The position numbers and the translations under genes are program-made. DNA of 64,000 nucleotides from the NCBI GenBank assembly GCA_002500745.1, contig DLST01000015.1, positions 121,090-185,089 on the forward strand. Direction: 5' to 3'. Positions within the stretch are counted from its first letter, which is position 1, and each line of letters starts with the position of its first letter. The stretch comes from Sphingobacterium sp. UBA7855 (GTDB taxonomy: Bacteria; Bacteroidota; Bacteroidia; Sphingobacteriales; Sphingobacteriaceae). Under the pieces are notes generated by a model. The model did no database searches and was not told the DNA's origin. It saw only the letters and a list, made by a program, of their open reading frames with translations. Below are positions 1 through 8,611 of the stretch, one piece after another.

Positions 1-528
1 GGGGCTCAAAAACATTTTCTCTGCAATCGCTGCGATTGTTTCGCCATTAGCGACATGTTTCAACAATTCTATTTCCCTTGCAGTAAAATTTAGCTGCTGC
101 CCCTCTTGCTGATCGAGGATTTCTTGGAAAAGAGGATCCACGAATAACTTCCCCGCAGCCACATCTTCGATACATTGTTTTAATGTACCAACCGAACAGG
201 ATTTACTTAAAATACCCGCCGGATTGTACCGTTTCAAAGTCTGAATAAGCAATGGCGACATGGCACTTGTTAAAAATACAATTTTTGCATTTTTATTGAT
301 TCTATTAATTTCCGATAACAACGACAGCCCATTTCCTTCTCGGAGGTAATAATCCAGAAATATAACCATGCTTTCCCGATTAAAAGCATTCAAAAATGTA
401 AAAAAGTCCGCTACGTCGTTGCAAGTTTTAACAAAATCAAATAAGGTATAGCGCTCCAATAGCAGCGAAAAAGCATCTGCAAAGAGCCCATGATCATCCA
501 ATATTATTGCATGCTTAGAATTGTTCAT
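1..528 (-). CDS. LuxR/NarL-type response regulator, 3' end outside the window
   Basis: Reading the minus strand from an ATG at 528 gives an open frame to the window edge (176 codons, no stop). The N-terminus is a receiver domain: the acidic pair sits in IILDDHG near residue 11, and the likely phosphoacceptor Asp lies in VIFLDYYL near residue 57. The C-terminal part reads NFTAREIELLKHVANGETIAAIAE, the start of a LuxR-type helix-turn-helix. It is probably a transcription factor controlled by a histidine kinase outside the window. It is divergent from the fimbrillin-like gene and shares a 250-base intergenic region with it, so it may control that gene (inference). Partial only because the window cuts it. 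Confidence 0.88.
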   Translation of the reverse strand, partial: MNNSKHAIILDDHGLFADAFSLLLERYTLFDFVKTCNDVADFFTFLNAFNRESMVIFLDYYLREGNGLSLLSEINRINKNAKIVFLTSAMSPLLIQTLKRYNPAGILSKSCSVGTLKQCIEDVAAGKLFVDPLFQEILDQQEGQQLNFTAREIELLKHVANGETIAAIAEKMFLSP

Positions 529-602
529 TACCACAGTTCCTTCAAATAAAAAATCCGCCAAAGGTAATTCATTTAAACGAACTCTTTCTTTTGGCAGTGA
601 CC

Positions 603-656
603 ATATACCTAAATTTTGCTATTCACAATCCTATCCATAGCAAGTTATAGGTATAT
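603..656. promoter_or_regulatory. Nested inverted repeat in a divergent intergenic region
   Basis: The outer arms ATATACCTA (603-611) and TAGGTATAT (648-656) are perfect complements. The inner arms TTGCTAT (616-622) and ATAGCAA (637-643) are also perfect. No T-tract follows on either strand, so it is not an ordinary terminator. It lies between the response regulator start (528) and the lipoprotein start (777). It could be an operator or a structured leader; which of these is a guess. Confidence 0.4.
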
Positions 657-776
657 AAGCCCATGGAAATTGTTAATTGATAGACTTTGTAGTTTTTTTG
701 TACAAATTTTCCCTATTCCATGTTCCACAAGAATTTAGGGAACAACGGGGGTCGCACACATCAACTGAAGGTAAAA

Positions 777-2336
777 ATGTCATTTAAATTTAGAACCATT
801 TGCAGTATTGGAATGCTGTCATTTGCAGCATTGACCAGTATGATCATTACTTCGTGTAAAGAAACTAAGGATAGTGTTTCATTCGCTGGAAAAGCGAGTG
901 TGAGTATTCACCTCTTGGGTGTAGAAAATCCAGTTACCATCACATCAAAATCAAACAAGAGCATCCACACGTCGACGTCTGATAAGCCAATTCGGGTAGC
1001 TTTAACAGCATCAAGTGCTATTGAAGCCACATTGTCTCCAGTGCCGTTAACCCGATATGGCAGTCCGCTGCGGGCATCAGCGGCGCCTCGTGCCGCTGCT
1101 ACTGAAGAGCGTTCACCACTTGGAGAAAATGTGAAGTACAAAATAGTTGTCTATAATGATGCCGGCAAATATGTGACGGAGAAAATATATACAAACCAGG
1201 TAGATAATGATCAGGAGATAGCGTTGGATGCTGGTCATACCTACACTTTTGTAGCATTTTCCATCAATAGTACCACTACAGTACCCACAATAACCGCACC
1301 GGACGATCTAAATACAGCGAAGTTAGCCGACATCAGTGCAGACCTGATGTATTTTAAACAGCAGCTACCGGTTCAATCTGGAGATAATACGATCGACGTG
1401 GTTCTAAGGCATCAATATAGCGAGGTGACAACAAATCTAAGTATGGACACTGAAATGACGGGAGCAATTACCCAACTTGGCACAACAACCATCGGGCCCA
1501 CACATCCGAGCGCAAATCTGCAGTTAGCAGACGGTTCCATCACCTACAACGGATCAACATCTACTTCAAATGTTGTATTCCCGGCACTCGGTCCAGGATT
1601 ACGTACAGTATCCAGTGTCCCATCGCTATTGATTCATCCAGTAGAAACCAATGGGGTGTTCAATTTTGGATCAATAACCATTGATGGCGAAACGAAGAAC
1701 AATGTATCGTTTACAGGATTGAGGATTGCACCTGGAGAGCGTTACAATTTGAACCTCACCTTCAAAACCTGTACGGAAGAGGTCACCGGAGGAGCCAACC
1801 TGAATTGGAATTACCTTGCTTCCGGGGGTGGAGCAAATGTGAACGGCACTATTGTTCCAAATGGATCGATTGTAGAACAAACTTTGACGGCGCCAGGAGC
1901 CGATTATGGTTTCGTATTTGACATTCTAGAGATGGACAATTCGTTCAACATGGAGGTAAATGGAATCCCATTGGCTACTCAAGAAATACAATTCGAAGCC
2001 AATATAGCCATCGCGCCCAAGAATGTTGCCTTTGAAGATGGTAGTCTGCATGGAGGCATCAATACAGCCGGAGGTACAATTCCGCAAATCTACGCCATGG
2101 TAGGCACCGCCACCAATCCACTTATCCGTGTAGTGATCAGCCGCGAAGGAAAAGTAAGCATGTATGGTAGTAAAAGTTCCGGTGGCGAGCTATATCCTTT
2201 GGTACTAACTGCAGGTTCATTTAATACGGTGCCTTGGAATCCAGCCTCCAATACGGTCAAAATAACGCAAGTCGTACAAGGTAAAACTTCCATGGTCGGA
2301 GCAGGTAGCGGTAGAAAAAAGGTTACATGTAGTTAA
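777..2336 (+). CDS. Fimbrillin-like surface lipoprotein
   Basis: The protein has 519 residues when started at the ATG at 777. An in-frame ATG at 720 would put 19 charged residues before the signal peptide, so 777 is preferred; it is preceded by GAAGG. Residues 1-26 form a lipoprotein signal ending in IITSC, so the protein is predicted to be lipid-anchored. The rest is Ser/Thr/Gly-rich beta-type sequence with few charged patches. A stretch around residues 125-165 (VVYNDAGKYVTEKIY, then ALDAGHTYTFVAFSIN) resembles the first domain of Bacteroidota fimbrillin/Mfa-type proteins. It is probably a surface subunit or adhesin. The family assignment is by general resemblance, not by a signature motif. 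A 55-residue gene follows at 2375. Confidence 0.6.
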   Translation: MSFKFRTICSIGMLSFAALTSMIITSCKETKDSVSFAGKASVSIHLLGVENPVTITSKSNKSIHTSTSDKPIRVALTASSAIEATLSPVPLTRYGSPLRASAAPRAAATEERSPLGENVKYKIVVYNDAGKYVTEKIYTNQVDNDQEIALDAGHTYTFVAFSINSTTTVPTITAPDDLNTAKLADISADLMYFKQQLPVQSGDNTIDVVLRHQYSEVTTNLSMDTEMTGAITQLGTTTIGPTHPSANLQLADGSITYNGSTSTSNVVFPALGPGLRTVSSVPSLLIHPVETNGVFNFGSITIDGETKNNVSFTGLRIAPGERYNLNLTFKTCTEEVTGGANLNWNYLASGGGANVNGTIVPNGSIVEQTLTAPGADYGFVFDILEMDNSFNMEVNGIPLATQEIQFEANIAIAPKNVAFEDGSLHGGINTAGGTIPQIYAMVGTATNPLIRVVISREGKVSMYGSKSSGGELYPLVLTAGSFNTVPWNPASNTVKITQVVQGKTSMVGAGSGRKKVTCS

Positions 2337-2374
2337 TTTCTATGCTTGATTATACGGATAAAAATAATGATGTC

Positions 2375-2542
2375 ATGAAAAATACAAAGAAAAAAAATTA
2401 TATAAGCCCCCAAGTTTTTACACTGGAAATCGCGTTAGAGCAAGGAATCGCAGCAGCATCTCAGCCTCAGCCCGTTCAAAGTGTAGCACCACAGGAATCG
2501 TGGACTGTTGTCGAAGACGACAACCGAACCATAGATTGGTAA
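2375..2542 (+). CDS. Small protein linked to the fimbrillin-like gene
   Basis: This is a 55-residue protein starting at the ATG at 2375; the ATG at 2342 in the same frame adds an unlikely 11-residue head. It has a basic N-terminus (KNTKKK), a central ISPQVFTLEIALEQGIAAAS stretch and a Trp-rich acidic tail (ESWTVVEDDNRTIDW). No signal peptide, Cys or membrane segment is present. It starts 38 bases after the lipoprotein stop and is probably cotranscribed. Short proteins of this layout are recalled as common hypothetical genes in Sphingobacteriaceae; the function is unknown. The leader-like N-half and distinct tail could suit a processed peptide, but nothing in the neighbourhood is a peptide-modifying enzyme. 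Confidence 0.65.
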   Translation: MKNTKKKNYISPQVFTLEIALEQGIAAASQPQPVQSVAPQESWTVVEDDNRTIDW

Positions 2543-2577
2543 TGCCGAAAATCAAATTCGATGCAGATATACGATTT

Positions 2578-2629
2578 TTTCGCAATGAGTACCGTCAAAA
2601 CACCTGTATTGACGGTACTCATTGCGAAA
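2578..2629. terminator. 21-bp perfect stem-loop
   Basis: The arms 2578-2598 and 2609-2629 are perfect complements with a 10-base loop. There is no T-run after the stem on either strand; the T-run lies before it on the plus strand. It is placed 35 bases after the small gene stop and 90 bases before the next gene. A factor-independent terminator without a U-tract or a repeat-like palindrome is possible. Confidence 0.5.
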
Positions 2630-2719
2630 GTACACCGCGGTTGATGTAACCTATCTATTTTTTTGCTATATTTAGATACACAACTTTTTACTGTGTAAAA
2701 CGTATACCCATGTATCTAT

Positions 2720-4960
2720 ATGCTTAGTGTAACTACCGAAAGATCCGATTTTGACCGAGCCATATTCGACCTAGTCCCGCTACCCATGTGGATCTATGAC
2801 CTAGATACATTACGTTTTCTTGCTGTAAATAAAGAAGCCATTCATCAATACGGATATAGCGAAGAAGAGTTTAAGCAGATGACAATCAAGGATATTCGCC
2901 CGCAAGAGGATATACCAAAATTGGAGGAAGCTGTAGAAAGAACCAAAAGCCGACTAAAAAAATTTAAGAAAAGTATTTTTCGGCATCAGAAACGTGATGG
3001 TCGCATCATGTATGTACAGATTAAAGGCAACACCATCAATTTCTACGGCATTCAAGCCGAAATCGTTACCGCCACCGACCTGACCGAGCTTTATGAGAAA
3101 GAACGCAACTTAGACAAGGCCTACAAGGAGCTTTCATTCAGCGAGAAACGGTTTCGATCATTGATCGAAAATGGACGTGATCTTGTGGCTATAATCGACC
3201 TCGAAGGCAAATACAAATATGTAGCCCCCTCCTCCATTAACGTCTTGGGCATTGAACCCGAAGCTTTCCTGGGCAAAAATGCTTTTGACTACATCTATGA
3301 AGAAGATGCTCCCCACGTCATGGGGCAGCTTAGCAAAATAACAGAGTCGCAGTCTGTGTCCATTGATGCCTATCGTTTTCCCGATGCAAACGGCGATCTG
3401 CGCTGGTTTAAAACCGAATTGTCAAACCACCTCGATACACCATTGATTGAGGGTATTATCGCCACCACCCATGAAATTACCGCCGAAATAAAAGAGAAAA
3501 TTGTTAATGATCTTTTTACCGAACTGACGTCAACATTTGCGAAGTCTTTTTCCTTGGTATCCTCGTTGGATCAGGCCCTTCAGCGGCTTGTACTGCTCCC
3601 CAAAATACGTGTGAGCGAAATATGGCTGGTCGCTCCAGACCACAGCGAGTTACACCTTGTCTCAAAATCCTTGCAGCAAAGTAAGTTTGCGCTATTCCAC
3701 CAACAGACACAGGAATTGACTTCCTGTACGGAAGAAGACGGGCTTGCAGGTAGGGTCTGGAAAGAAAAAAAGGTGGTTATTTGGGACGATATCGGCGCAA
3801 ATAAAGATTTTCTACGCGCAGAAGCGGCCAGGGCGGTGGGGCTTTCCACGGGCATCGGTCTACCGATTATGTATGGCGATGAATTTCTTGGCTGCATCGT
3901 ATGTTTTTCGACGTCTGCGCCAGAGAATCTTGTCGAAAAGATAAATTTACTGACCAATGTCAGCGAAAGGCTTGGCCCACTTGTCAAACAAAAAGTAACA
4001 GAAGAAGAATATCGTAATGTTTTCAATATTTCTTCAGATCCCCTTTGCGTTATTGGTTTTGATGGTTATATCAAAAAATGCAACAAAGCTTTCAGCCAAC
4101 TGCTGGGTTATCCTACAACCTATCTATATGCTACACCAATGTTTGACCTCATCCATGCCGATGATCGAGAGCGCTTAGCGGAAGGGTTATCGTTATTAAT
4201 CAGCGGCCATATCACCGAGCGTTTCTCGGGCAGGTTTTTAACATCCGCCGGTGAATTGAAATGGCTGCAATGGTCGGCTACTGTAGCAGCAGAATCCAAA
4301 ACGATTGTTGCTGTCGGGAAGGATATTACCAAACAAAAGCTTGCCGAGCACGCGTTACAAACAGCTTATGAACAATTACAGACGGCTCAAAAAATTGCTA
4401 AGCTAGGCTATTGGTTTAGAGCTATAGATTCGGATATCACGGAATGGAGTGATGAGATGTACAAAATTTATGATTGTTCGCCTAGCACCTTTATCCCCAG
4501 CTTAGAAAATATCAAGCAGACTTTGCAGCCCAAAGACCAGTATATGCTCGAGGATGACCCTTTATTTCATCTGGAGTCTGGAAGTATCAAAAGCTTTGAG
4601 CATGAAATCATTACCTTATCGGGGAAGTTGAAATGGGTGCATCAGGAAGTGCGATTAGTGACCGATGAAACGGGGAAGGTCGTTAAAATTGAAGGCACGA
4701 TACAAGACATTACAGCTTCCCGCCGGGCTATGGATCAAATTAAGAAACAGAACGATACACTCCGTGAAATCGCCTGGCTGCAATCGCACGTCATCCGGGC
4801 CCCACTAACACGGATCATGAGCCTAATTTACCTTTCGAAGGAATTAGATGGTGGCGGAAAATCGCCCGATGAAATTATGGATCTGATTATGGATTCCGCA
4901 CAAGAATTAGATAATGTGATTGCGCAGATCACTGTTAAAACAAACCTTATTCATCATTAA
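2720..4960 (+). CDS. Multi-PAS/GAF sensor protein with a histidine-containing DHp-like end and no ATPase domain
   Basis: The protein has 746 residues and no membrane segment. In order it shows PAS (about 10-125), PAS (about 145-260), GAF (about 265-430), PAS (about 433-545), PAS (about 565-680) and a C-terminal helical hairpin. The hairpin carries REIAWLQSHVIRAPL, with a candidate phospho-acceptor His near residue 690. The protein then stops after about 56 more residues, so the catalytic HATPase domain of a normal histidine kinase is absent. The stop codon is followed one base later by a receiver-only protein. The likely role is cytoplasmic sensing that passes or removes phosphate through the receiver or a partner kinase (inference). 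Similar truncated sensors are recalled in Sphingobacteria, so this is probably the natural length rather than a damaged gene. Confidence 0.8.
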   Translation: MLSVTTERSDFDRAIFDLVPLPMWIYDLDTLRFLAVNKEAIHQYGYSEEEFKQMTIKDIRPQEDIPKLEEAVERTKSRLKKFKKSIFRHQKRDGRIMYVQIKGNTINFYGIQAEIVTATDLTELYEKERNLDKAYKELSFSEKRFRSLIENGRDLVAIIDLEGKYKYVAPSSINVLGIEPEAFLGKNAFDYIYEEDAPHVMGQLSKITESQSVSIDAYRFPDANGDLRWFKTELSNHLDTPLIEGIIATTHEITAEIKEKIVNDLFTELTSTFAKSFSLVSSLDQALQRLVLLPKIRVSEIWLVAPDHSELHLVSKSLQQSKFALFHQQTQELTSCTEEDGLAGRVWKEKKVVIWDDIGANKDFLRAEAARAVGLSTGIGLPIMYGDEFLGCIVCFSTSAPENLVEKINLLTNVSERLGPLVKQKVTEEEYRNVFNISSDPLCVIGFDGYIKKCNKAFSQLLGYPTTYLYATPMFDLIHADDRERLAEGLSLLISGHITERFSGRFLTSAGELKWLQWSATVAAESKTIVAVGKDITKQKLAEHALQTAYEQLQTAQKIAKLGYWFRAIDSDITEWSDEMYKIYDCSPSTFIPSLENIKQTLQPKDQYMLEDDPLFHLESGSIKSFEHEIITLSGKLKWVHQEVRLVTDETGKVVKIEGTIQDITASRRAMDQIKKQNDTLREIAWLQSHVIRAPLTRIMSLIYLSKELDGGGKSPDEIMDLIMDSAQELDNVIAQITVKTNLIHH

Positions 4961-4961
4961 A

Positions 4962-5333
4962 ATGGAACAGATACTACTCATAGATGACGACGCTGTCATC
5001 AATTTTATACATACCAAAATCATTGCTAGTGTCTATCCCGATGCGACTGTGGTCATTTTAGAAAATGGGAAGAAAGCGGTGGATTACATACAACAAAATC
5101 AGCAAAATTCCTATCTCGTCTTCTTGGATATCAATATGCCGATTATGGATGGCTGGCAATTTCTGGAAGCGATGCTAGATTTTCCCAATAAGGACAACTT
5201 GCGCATACATATGTTAACTTCTTCCGTCGATTTACGAGACCAGAGTCGCGCAGCAGACAATACCATGGTGCTCTCCTATCTTCCAAAACCTCTAACAAAG
5301 GATGTTTTACGATCGATACCCGTTGAACAATAG
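4962..5333 (+). CDS. CheY-like single-domain response regulator
   Basis: This 123-residue protein starts at 4962, one base after the sensor stop; an upstream in-frame ATG at 4920 lies inside the sensor gene and is disfavoured. It is a complete receiver domain: acidic residues in LLIDDDAV, phosphoacceptor Asp56 in VFLDINMPIMDG, a Thr in HMLTSS and a Lys in YLPKPL. No output domain is present, so it must act by protein contact or as a phosphorelay intermediate with the preceding sensor. The tight spacing makes a two-gene operon nearly certain. Confidence 0.9.
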   Translation: MEQILLIDDDAVINFIHTKIIASVYPDATVVILENGKKAVDYIQQNQQNSYLVFLDINMPIMDGWQFLEAMLDFPNKDNLRIHMLTSSVDLRDQSRAADNTMVLSYLPKPLTKDVLRSIPVEQ

Positions 5334-5373
5334 CTGGCATTAGATAAGTAGTCCATCAACTATTACGCACTTT

Positions 5374-5441
5374 AGGCAATACCCCCTTCATTGCGTCAAA
5401 TCGTCTCAAAGTATCCTCATATTGTCTCAACAGGCAATACC
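5374..5441 (+). promoter_or_regulatory. Short direct repeats upstream of susC
   Basis: GTCTCAA occurs at 5403 and 5424 (21-bp spacing, two helical turns), and AGGCAATACC occurs at 5374 and 5432. The block sits 180-240 bases before the SusC start. A spacing of 21 bp suits a regulator binding two half-sites on one face of the helix. The regulator is unknown. The rest of 5334-5616 shows nothing clear. Confidence 0.3.
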
Positions 5442-5616
5442 TCTCCTTTCTATGCTGTACATTTAAGGTTCAAATCACACCAATTATATGCAGTATCTTG
5501 AATTTGAACATAACGATGTTATCTGGAGTCCGAAAAGCATCTTGACCATGCTAAAAAGATTGCGACTATCCCTTTCAGCGTAAACAACCAATACACTTAT
5601 TAATAAACATTAGCAC

Positions 5617-8595
5617 ATGAATTTTAAAATGAACAGTTTTAAAGTGGCTACTAAATTATTGCTATTCAGCAGCAGTTTATCTGCTGGAGCCGCTTACGCA
5701 TTGCCCCATGCCCCCTATGTTCAGGAAGCCCAAACTACAATCAAGGGCAGTGTCAAGGATGAGCAGGGCAACCCCATTGTTGGTGCCACTGTCTCCGTCA
5801 AGGGTAGCACCATCAGTACCTCCACCGACGCCAATGGCGCGTTTACACTCAGCAATGTCGAGAAAAATGCCGTCCTTATCATCCGCATGATCGGCTTTAC
5901 CGCCAGAGAAATTACCTATAATGGCAGCTCCAGTGTACATGTACAACTGCTGTCAGACACGCAGCAGCTCGAAGAGGCTGTTGTTGTAGGCTACGGTACT
6001 TTGGACAAAAAAGAGTTGACCAGCGCCGTATCGAGCATCAAGCAGAAAGACATGGTTGCGGGGGCTGTATCACCGCTCTTGGCGATTCAGGGAAAAGTAC
6101 CCGGTCTCAGTGTACTTTCCAACAACGGCACAGACCCCAATGCGGGCATCTCACTTCAATTGCGTGGGGTCAATTCGGTCAATGCCTCACAGGGTCCCCT
6201 GGTGGTTATTGACGGTGTCCCCGGTGGCGACATCAATTCCGTTGCGAAAGAAGATATTGAAACCATCAACGTACTTCGGGATGCCTCCGCTGCAGCCATC
6301 TACGGAACACGTGCTTCCGGTGGTGTCATCCTGATCACCACCAAAAGACCTCAGGTTGGCAAGGCGCAAGTGAATTTTACGTCCGAATACTTTGTCGAAA
6401 CCATCCGCAAACGTCCACAGGTATTATCGGCAGAGAAATTTGTCGAATATGGCCTCGGTGAAGACCTCGGACACCGTACAGACTGGTATGATGAAGTCAC
6501 CAATAACAATCCATTCAGCCATCGGCAGGTCGCCAACATCAGTGGTGGTTCCGAAAACGCCAATGTTTATACCACCTTTACCAAACGCGACGCCAAAGGG
6601 ATGGCGATCACGTCCAAACGTGAGGAAATTGGTGGGCGGATCAACAGCGCCTTCAAATTTTTCGACGGCTTTGCGGAGTTAAATACAAATGTAAGCTACA
6701 ACCAGGTGAAAGCGTTTGGATCTAACGGAGACATCTTTAACAACAATGATATTTTTAATATGGCCCTGGTGCTCAATCCCACCCAAACACCTTACGATGC
6801 CAACGATGTGAGCGGATACAATGTATTGGAGGGAGGATATGACACCTGGAATCCTGTCGCTGAGGCGCGCCTGCGCAGCGATGAAAAGCAATTCAAATAC
6901 CTGTTGGCCAATGCGACCTTAAAATTGAACCTCACAGAACACCTGACCACCAGTGCGACCATCGGCGTAAAAAACAACAGCGAGCATGGCAACTATTATC
7001 GATCAGCGCAACATCGCATTTCGCGGGAAAATAATGTGGATGGATTTGCCAAGCAATATTACAGCCGGTTCAATGACCGCATCTTTGAGTGGACCGCCAA
7101 TTACACCAACCGATGGGCCGAACATTCCTTAAACGCTGTAGCAGGCTACAGCTATCAAGATTTCAATGGACAAGGATTTTCTGCCGAAAACTCCAATTTC
7201 CCGGTGGATGGTATTGCCGACAACGACATGGGTACAGGAACCTATTTACCAGACGGTCGGGCAGGTCTTGGATCCTGGAAAAACCCATGGGTCAAACTTG
7301 CCGCCTTCTTTGGCCGTGTCAATTATTCTTATCTAGACCGCTATATCCTCACTGCTACAGCACGATACGAAGGATCGAGCAAATTTGCACCTAAAAACAG
7401 ATGGGGCTTCTTTCCCGGACTTTCCGCAGGCTGGCGCATATCACAGGAGCCCTTCCTCAAAGATGTTAATTTTATCAACGACCTAAAACTCCGGGCAGGC
7501 TATGGCGAAACGGGCAATGAAGGCTTCGATGCAAAAGTGGCAACACGGATGTATAGTGCCGACACCTGGTTTCTACAGGATGGTAAATGGTTCAGGACAT
7601 ACGGTGTGATGCACAACCAAAATCCAGATATCAAATGGGAGGTCAAAAAAGAATACAACCTTGGGATGGACTTTTCTGTACTGAACAATCGCTTAAGTGG
7701 CCGTTTTGATATCTACAAACGTAAGATCGATGATCTGATTTTCGACATCAGCGTATCCCAGCCCCCAGCAATCCACGATCGGACAACCATGAATGTGGGT
7801 AGTATGCAAAATACGGGGTACGAGTTTGAACTGAACTTCAAAGCCGTAGACAACGACAATTTCAGTTATACAACAAGCCTAGTGGGTTCGCATAATAAAA
7901 GCAGGCTCAACACCTTATGGGGTAGTCAGACCTTTACCGACCGGAAGGACTTCCCGGCCCCCGGCTCACCAGGGTCAGCGGTGAGGTTATATCCCGGCGA
8001 GGACATTGGCCGCTTCTTCCTTTGGAAATTTGCAGGATTTACCGACGATGGTTATTGGAAACTATACGATAAAGACGGTAATGCATTTGACGTGCGCGAC
8101 CGGAATAAAACGGTAGGCGACAAGTCATTTGTCGGCAATGCCATTCCAACACTACAGCTTTCCTGGAACAACCAGTTCAGCTATAAAAACTGGGATGCCA
8201 GTATCTACATGCGCAGCTGGATCGGACACGATGTGTTCAATATGATCAACATGTACTATAGCCTACCTAATGTAAAAGGTCAGAATGTTTTGGAAGAAGC
8301 CTACGACAAACATAAAAATATCAAGGGAGAAAAAGAGCTGAGTGATTACTGGTTAGAGAAAGGCACCTTTCTTAAGGTTGACGCACTCAACATCGGTTAC
8401 CGCTTTAACCAGAATTGGATCAAGCCCTTAAAGTCCATGCGGATATATGCCACCGCACGCGACCTCTTTGTATTTACAAACTATACGGGGCTAGATCCAG
8501 AAGTCAATATCAATGGTCTCGAACCGGGCTTCGAAGAGCGCAATGTCTATCCCAAGACACGGACTTTTATGATGGGTTTACAAGTAAATTTTTAA
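5617..8595 (+). CDS. SusC/RagA-family TonB-dependent outer-membrane transporter
   Basis: The protein has 992 residues. Residues 1-28 are a signal peptide. Residues 40-112 are a carboxypeptidase-regulatory-like beta domain (KGSVKDEQGNPIVGATVSV). VVVGYGT near 122-128 is the typical linker and TonB-box region. A plug domain (about 135-245) includes QLRGVNSVNASQGPLVVIDG and YGTRASGGVILITTK. The remainder is the beta-barrel, ending in aromatic MGLQVNF as outer-membrane proteins do. It should import an oligosaccharide or other large nutrient with the SusD-like lipoprotein encoded 16 bases downstream. No glycoside hydrolase or sulfatase flanks the pair, so the substrate cannot be named. GC is clearly higher than in the flanking accessory regions. 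The start at 5617 or the in-frame ATG at 5629 are both possible. Confidence 0.95.
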   Translation: MNFKMNSFKVATKLLLFSSSLSAGAAYALPHAPYVQEAQTTIKGSVKDEQGNPIVGATVSVKGSTISTSTDANGAFTLSNVEKNAVLIIRMIGFTAREITYNGSSSVHVQLLSDTQQLEEAVVVGYGTLDKKELTSAVSSIKQKDMVAGAVSPLLAIQGKVPGLSVLSNNGTDPNAGISLQLRGVNSVNASQGPLVVIDGVPGGDINSVAKEDIETINVLRDASAAAIYGTRASGGVILITTKRPQVGKAQVNFTSEYFVETIRKRPQVLSAEKFVEYGLGEDLGHRTDWYDEVTNNNPFSHRQVANISGGSENANVYTTFTKRDAKGMAITSKREEIGGRINSAFKFFDGFAELNTNVSYNQVKAFGSNGDIFNNNDIFNMALVLNPTQTPYDANDVSGYNVLEGGYDTWNPVAEARLRSDEKQFKYLLANATLKLNLTEHLTTSATIGVKNNSEHGNYYRSAQHRISRENNVDGFAKQYYSRFNDRIFEWTANYTNRWAEHSLNAVAGYSYQDFNGQGFSAENSNFPVDGIADNDMGTGTYLPDGRAGLGSWKNPWVKLAAFFGRVNYSYLDRYILTATARYEGSSKFAPKNRWGFFPGLSAGWRISQEPFLKDVNFINDLKLRAGYGETGNEGFDAKVATRMYSADTWFLQDGKWFRTYGVMHNQNPDIKWEVKKEYNLGMDFSVLNNRLSGRFDIYKRKIDDLIFDISVSQPPAIHDRTTMNVGSMQNTGYEFELNFKAVDNDNFSYTTSLVGSHNKSRLNTLWGSQTFTDRKDFPAPGSPGSAVRLYPGEDIGRFFLWKFAGFTDDGYWKLYDKDGNAFDVRDRNKTVGDKSFVGNAIPTLQLSWNNQFSYKNWDASIYMRSWIGHDVFNMINMYYSLPNVKGQNVLEEAYDKHKNIKGEKELSDYWLEKGTFLKVDALNIGYRFNQNWIKPLKSMRIYATARDLFVFTNYTGLDPEVNINGLEPGFEERNVYPKTRTFMMGLQVNF

Positions 8596-8611
8596 AGCTA
8601 GCAGGACAAAC

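Noticed and set aside
603..656. Invertible promoter flanked by inverted repeats
   Set aside because: Only about 36 bases separate the outer arms, too little for a switchable promoter, and no DNA invertase is intact nearby.
720..776. Earlier start for the fimbrillin-like gene
   Set aside because: It adds 19 polar residues before a clear lipoprotein signal; the ATG at 777 gives a proper signal peptide and has GAAGG before it.
5474..5490. GGTTCAAATC resembling a tRNA T-loop
   Set aside because: The flanking bases do not form a T-stem and no acceptor or anticodon arm can be drawn around it.
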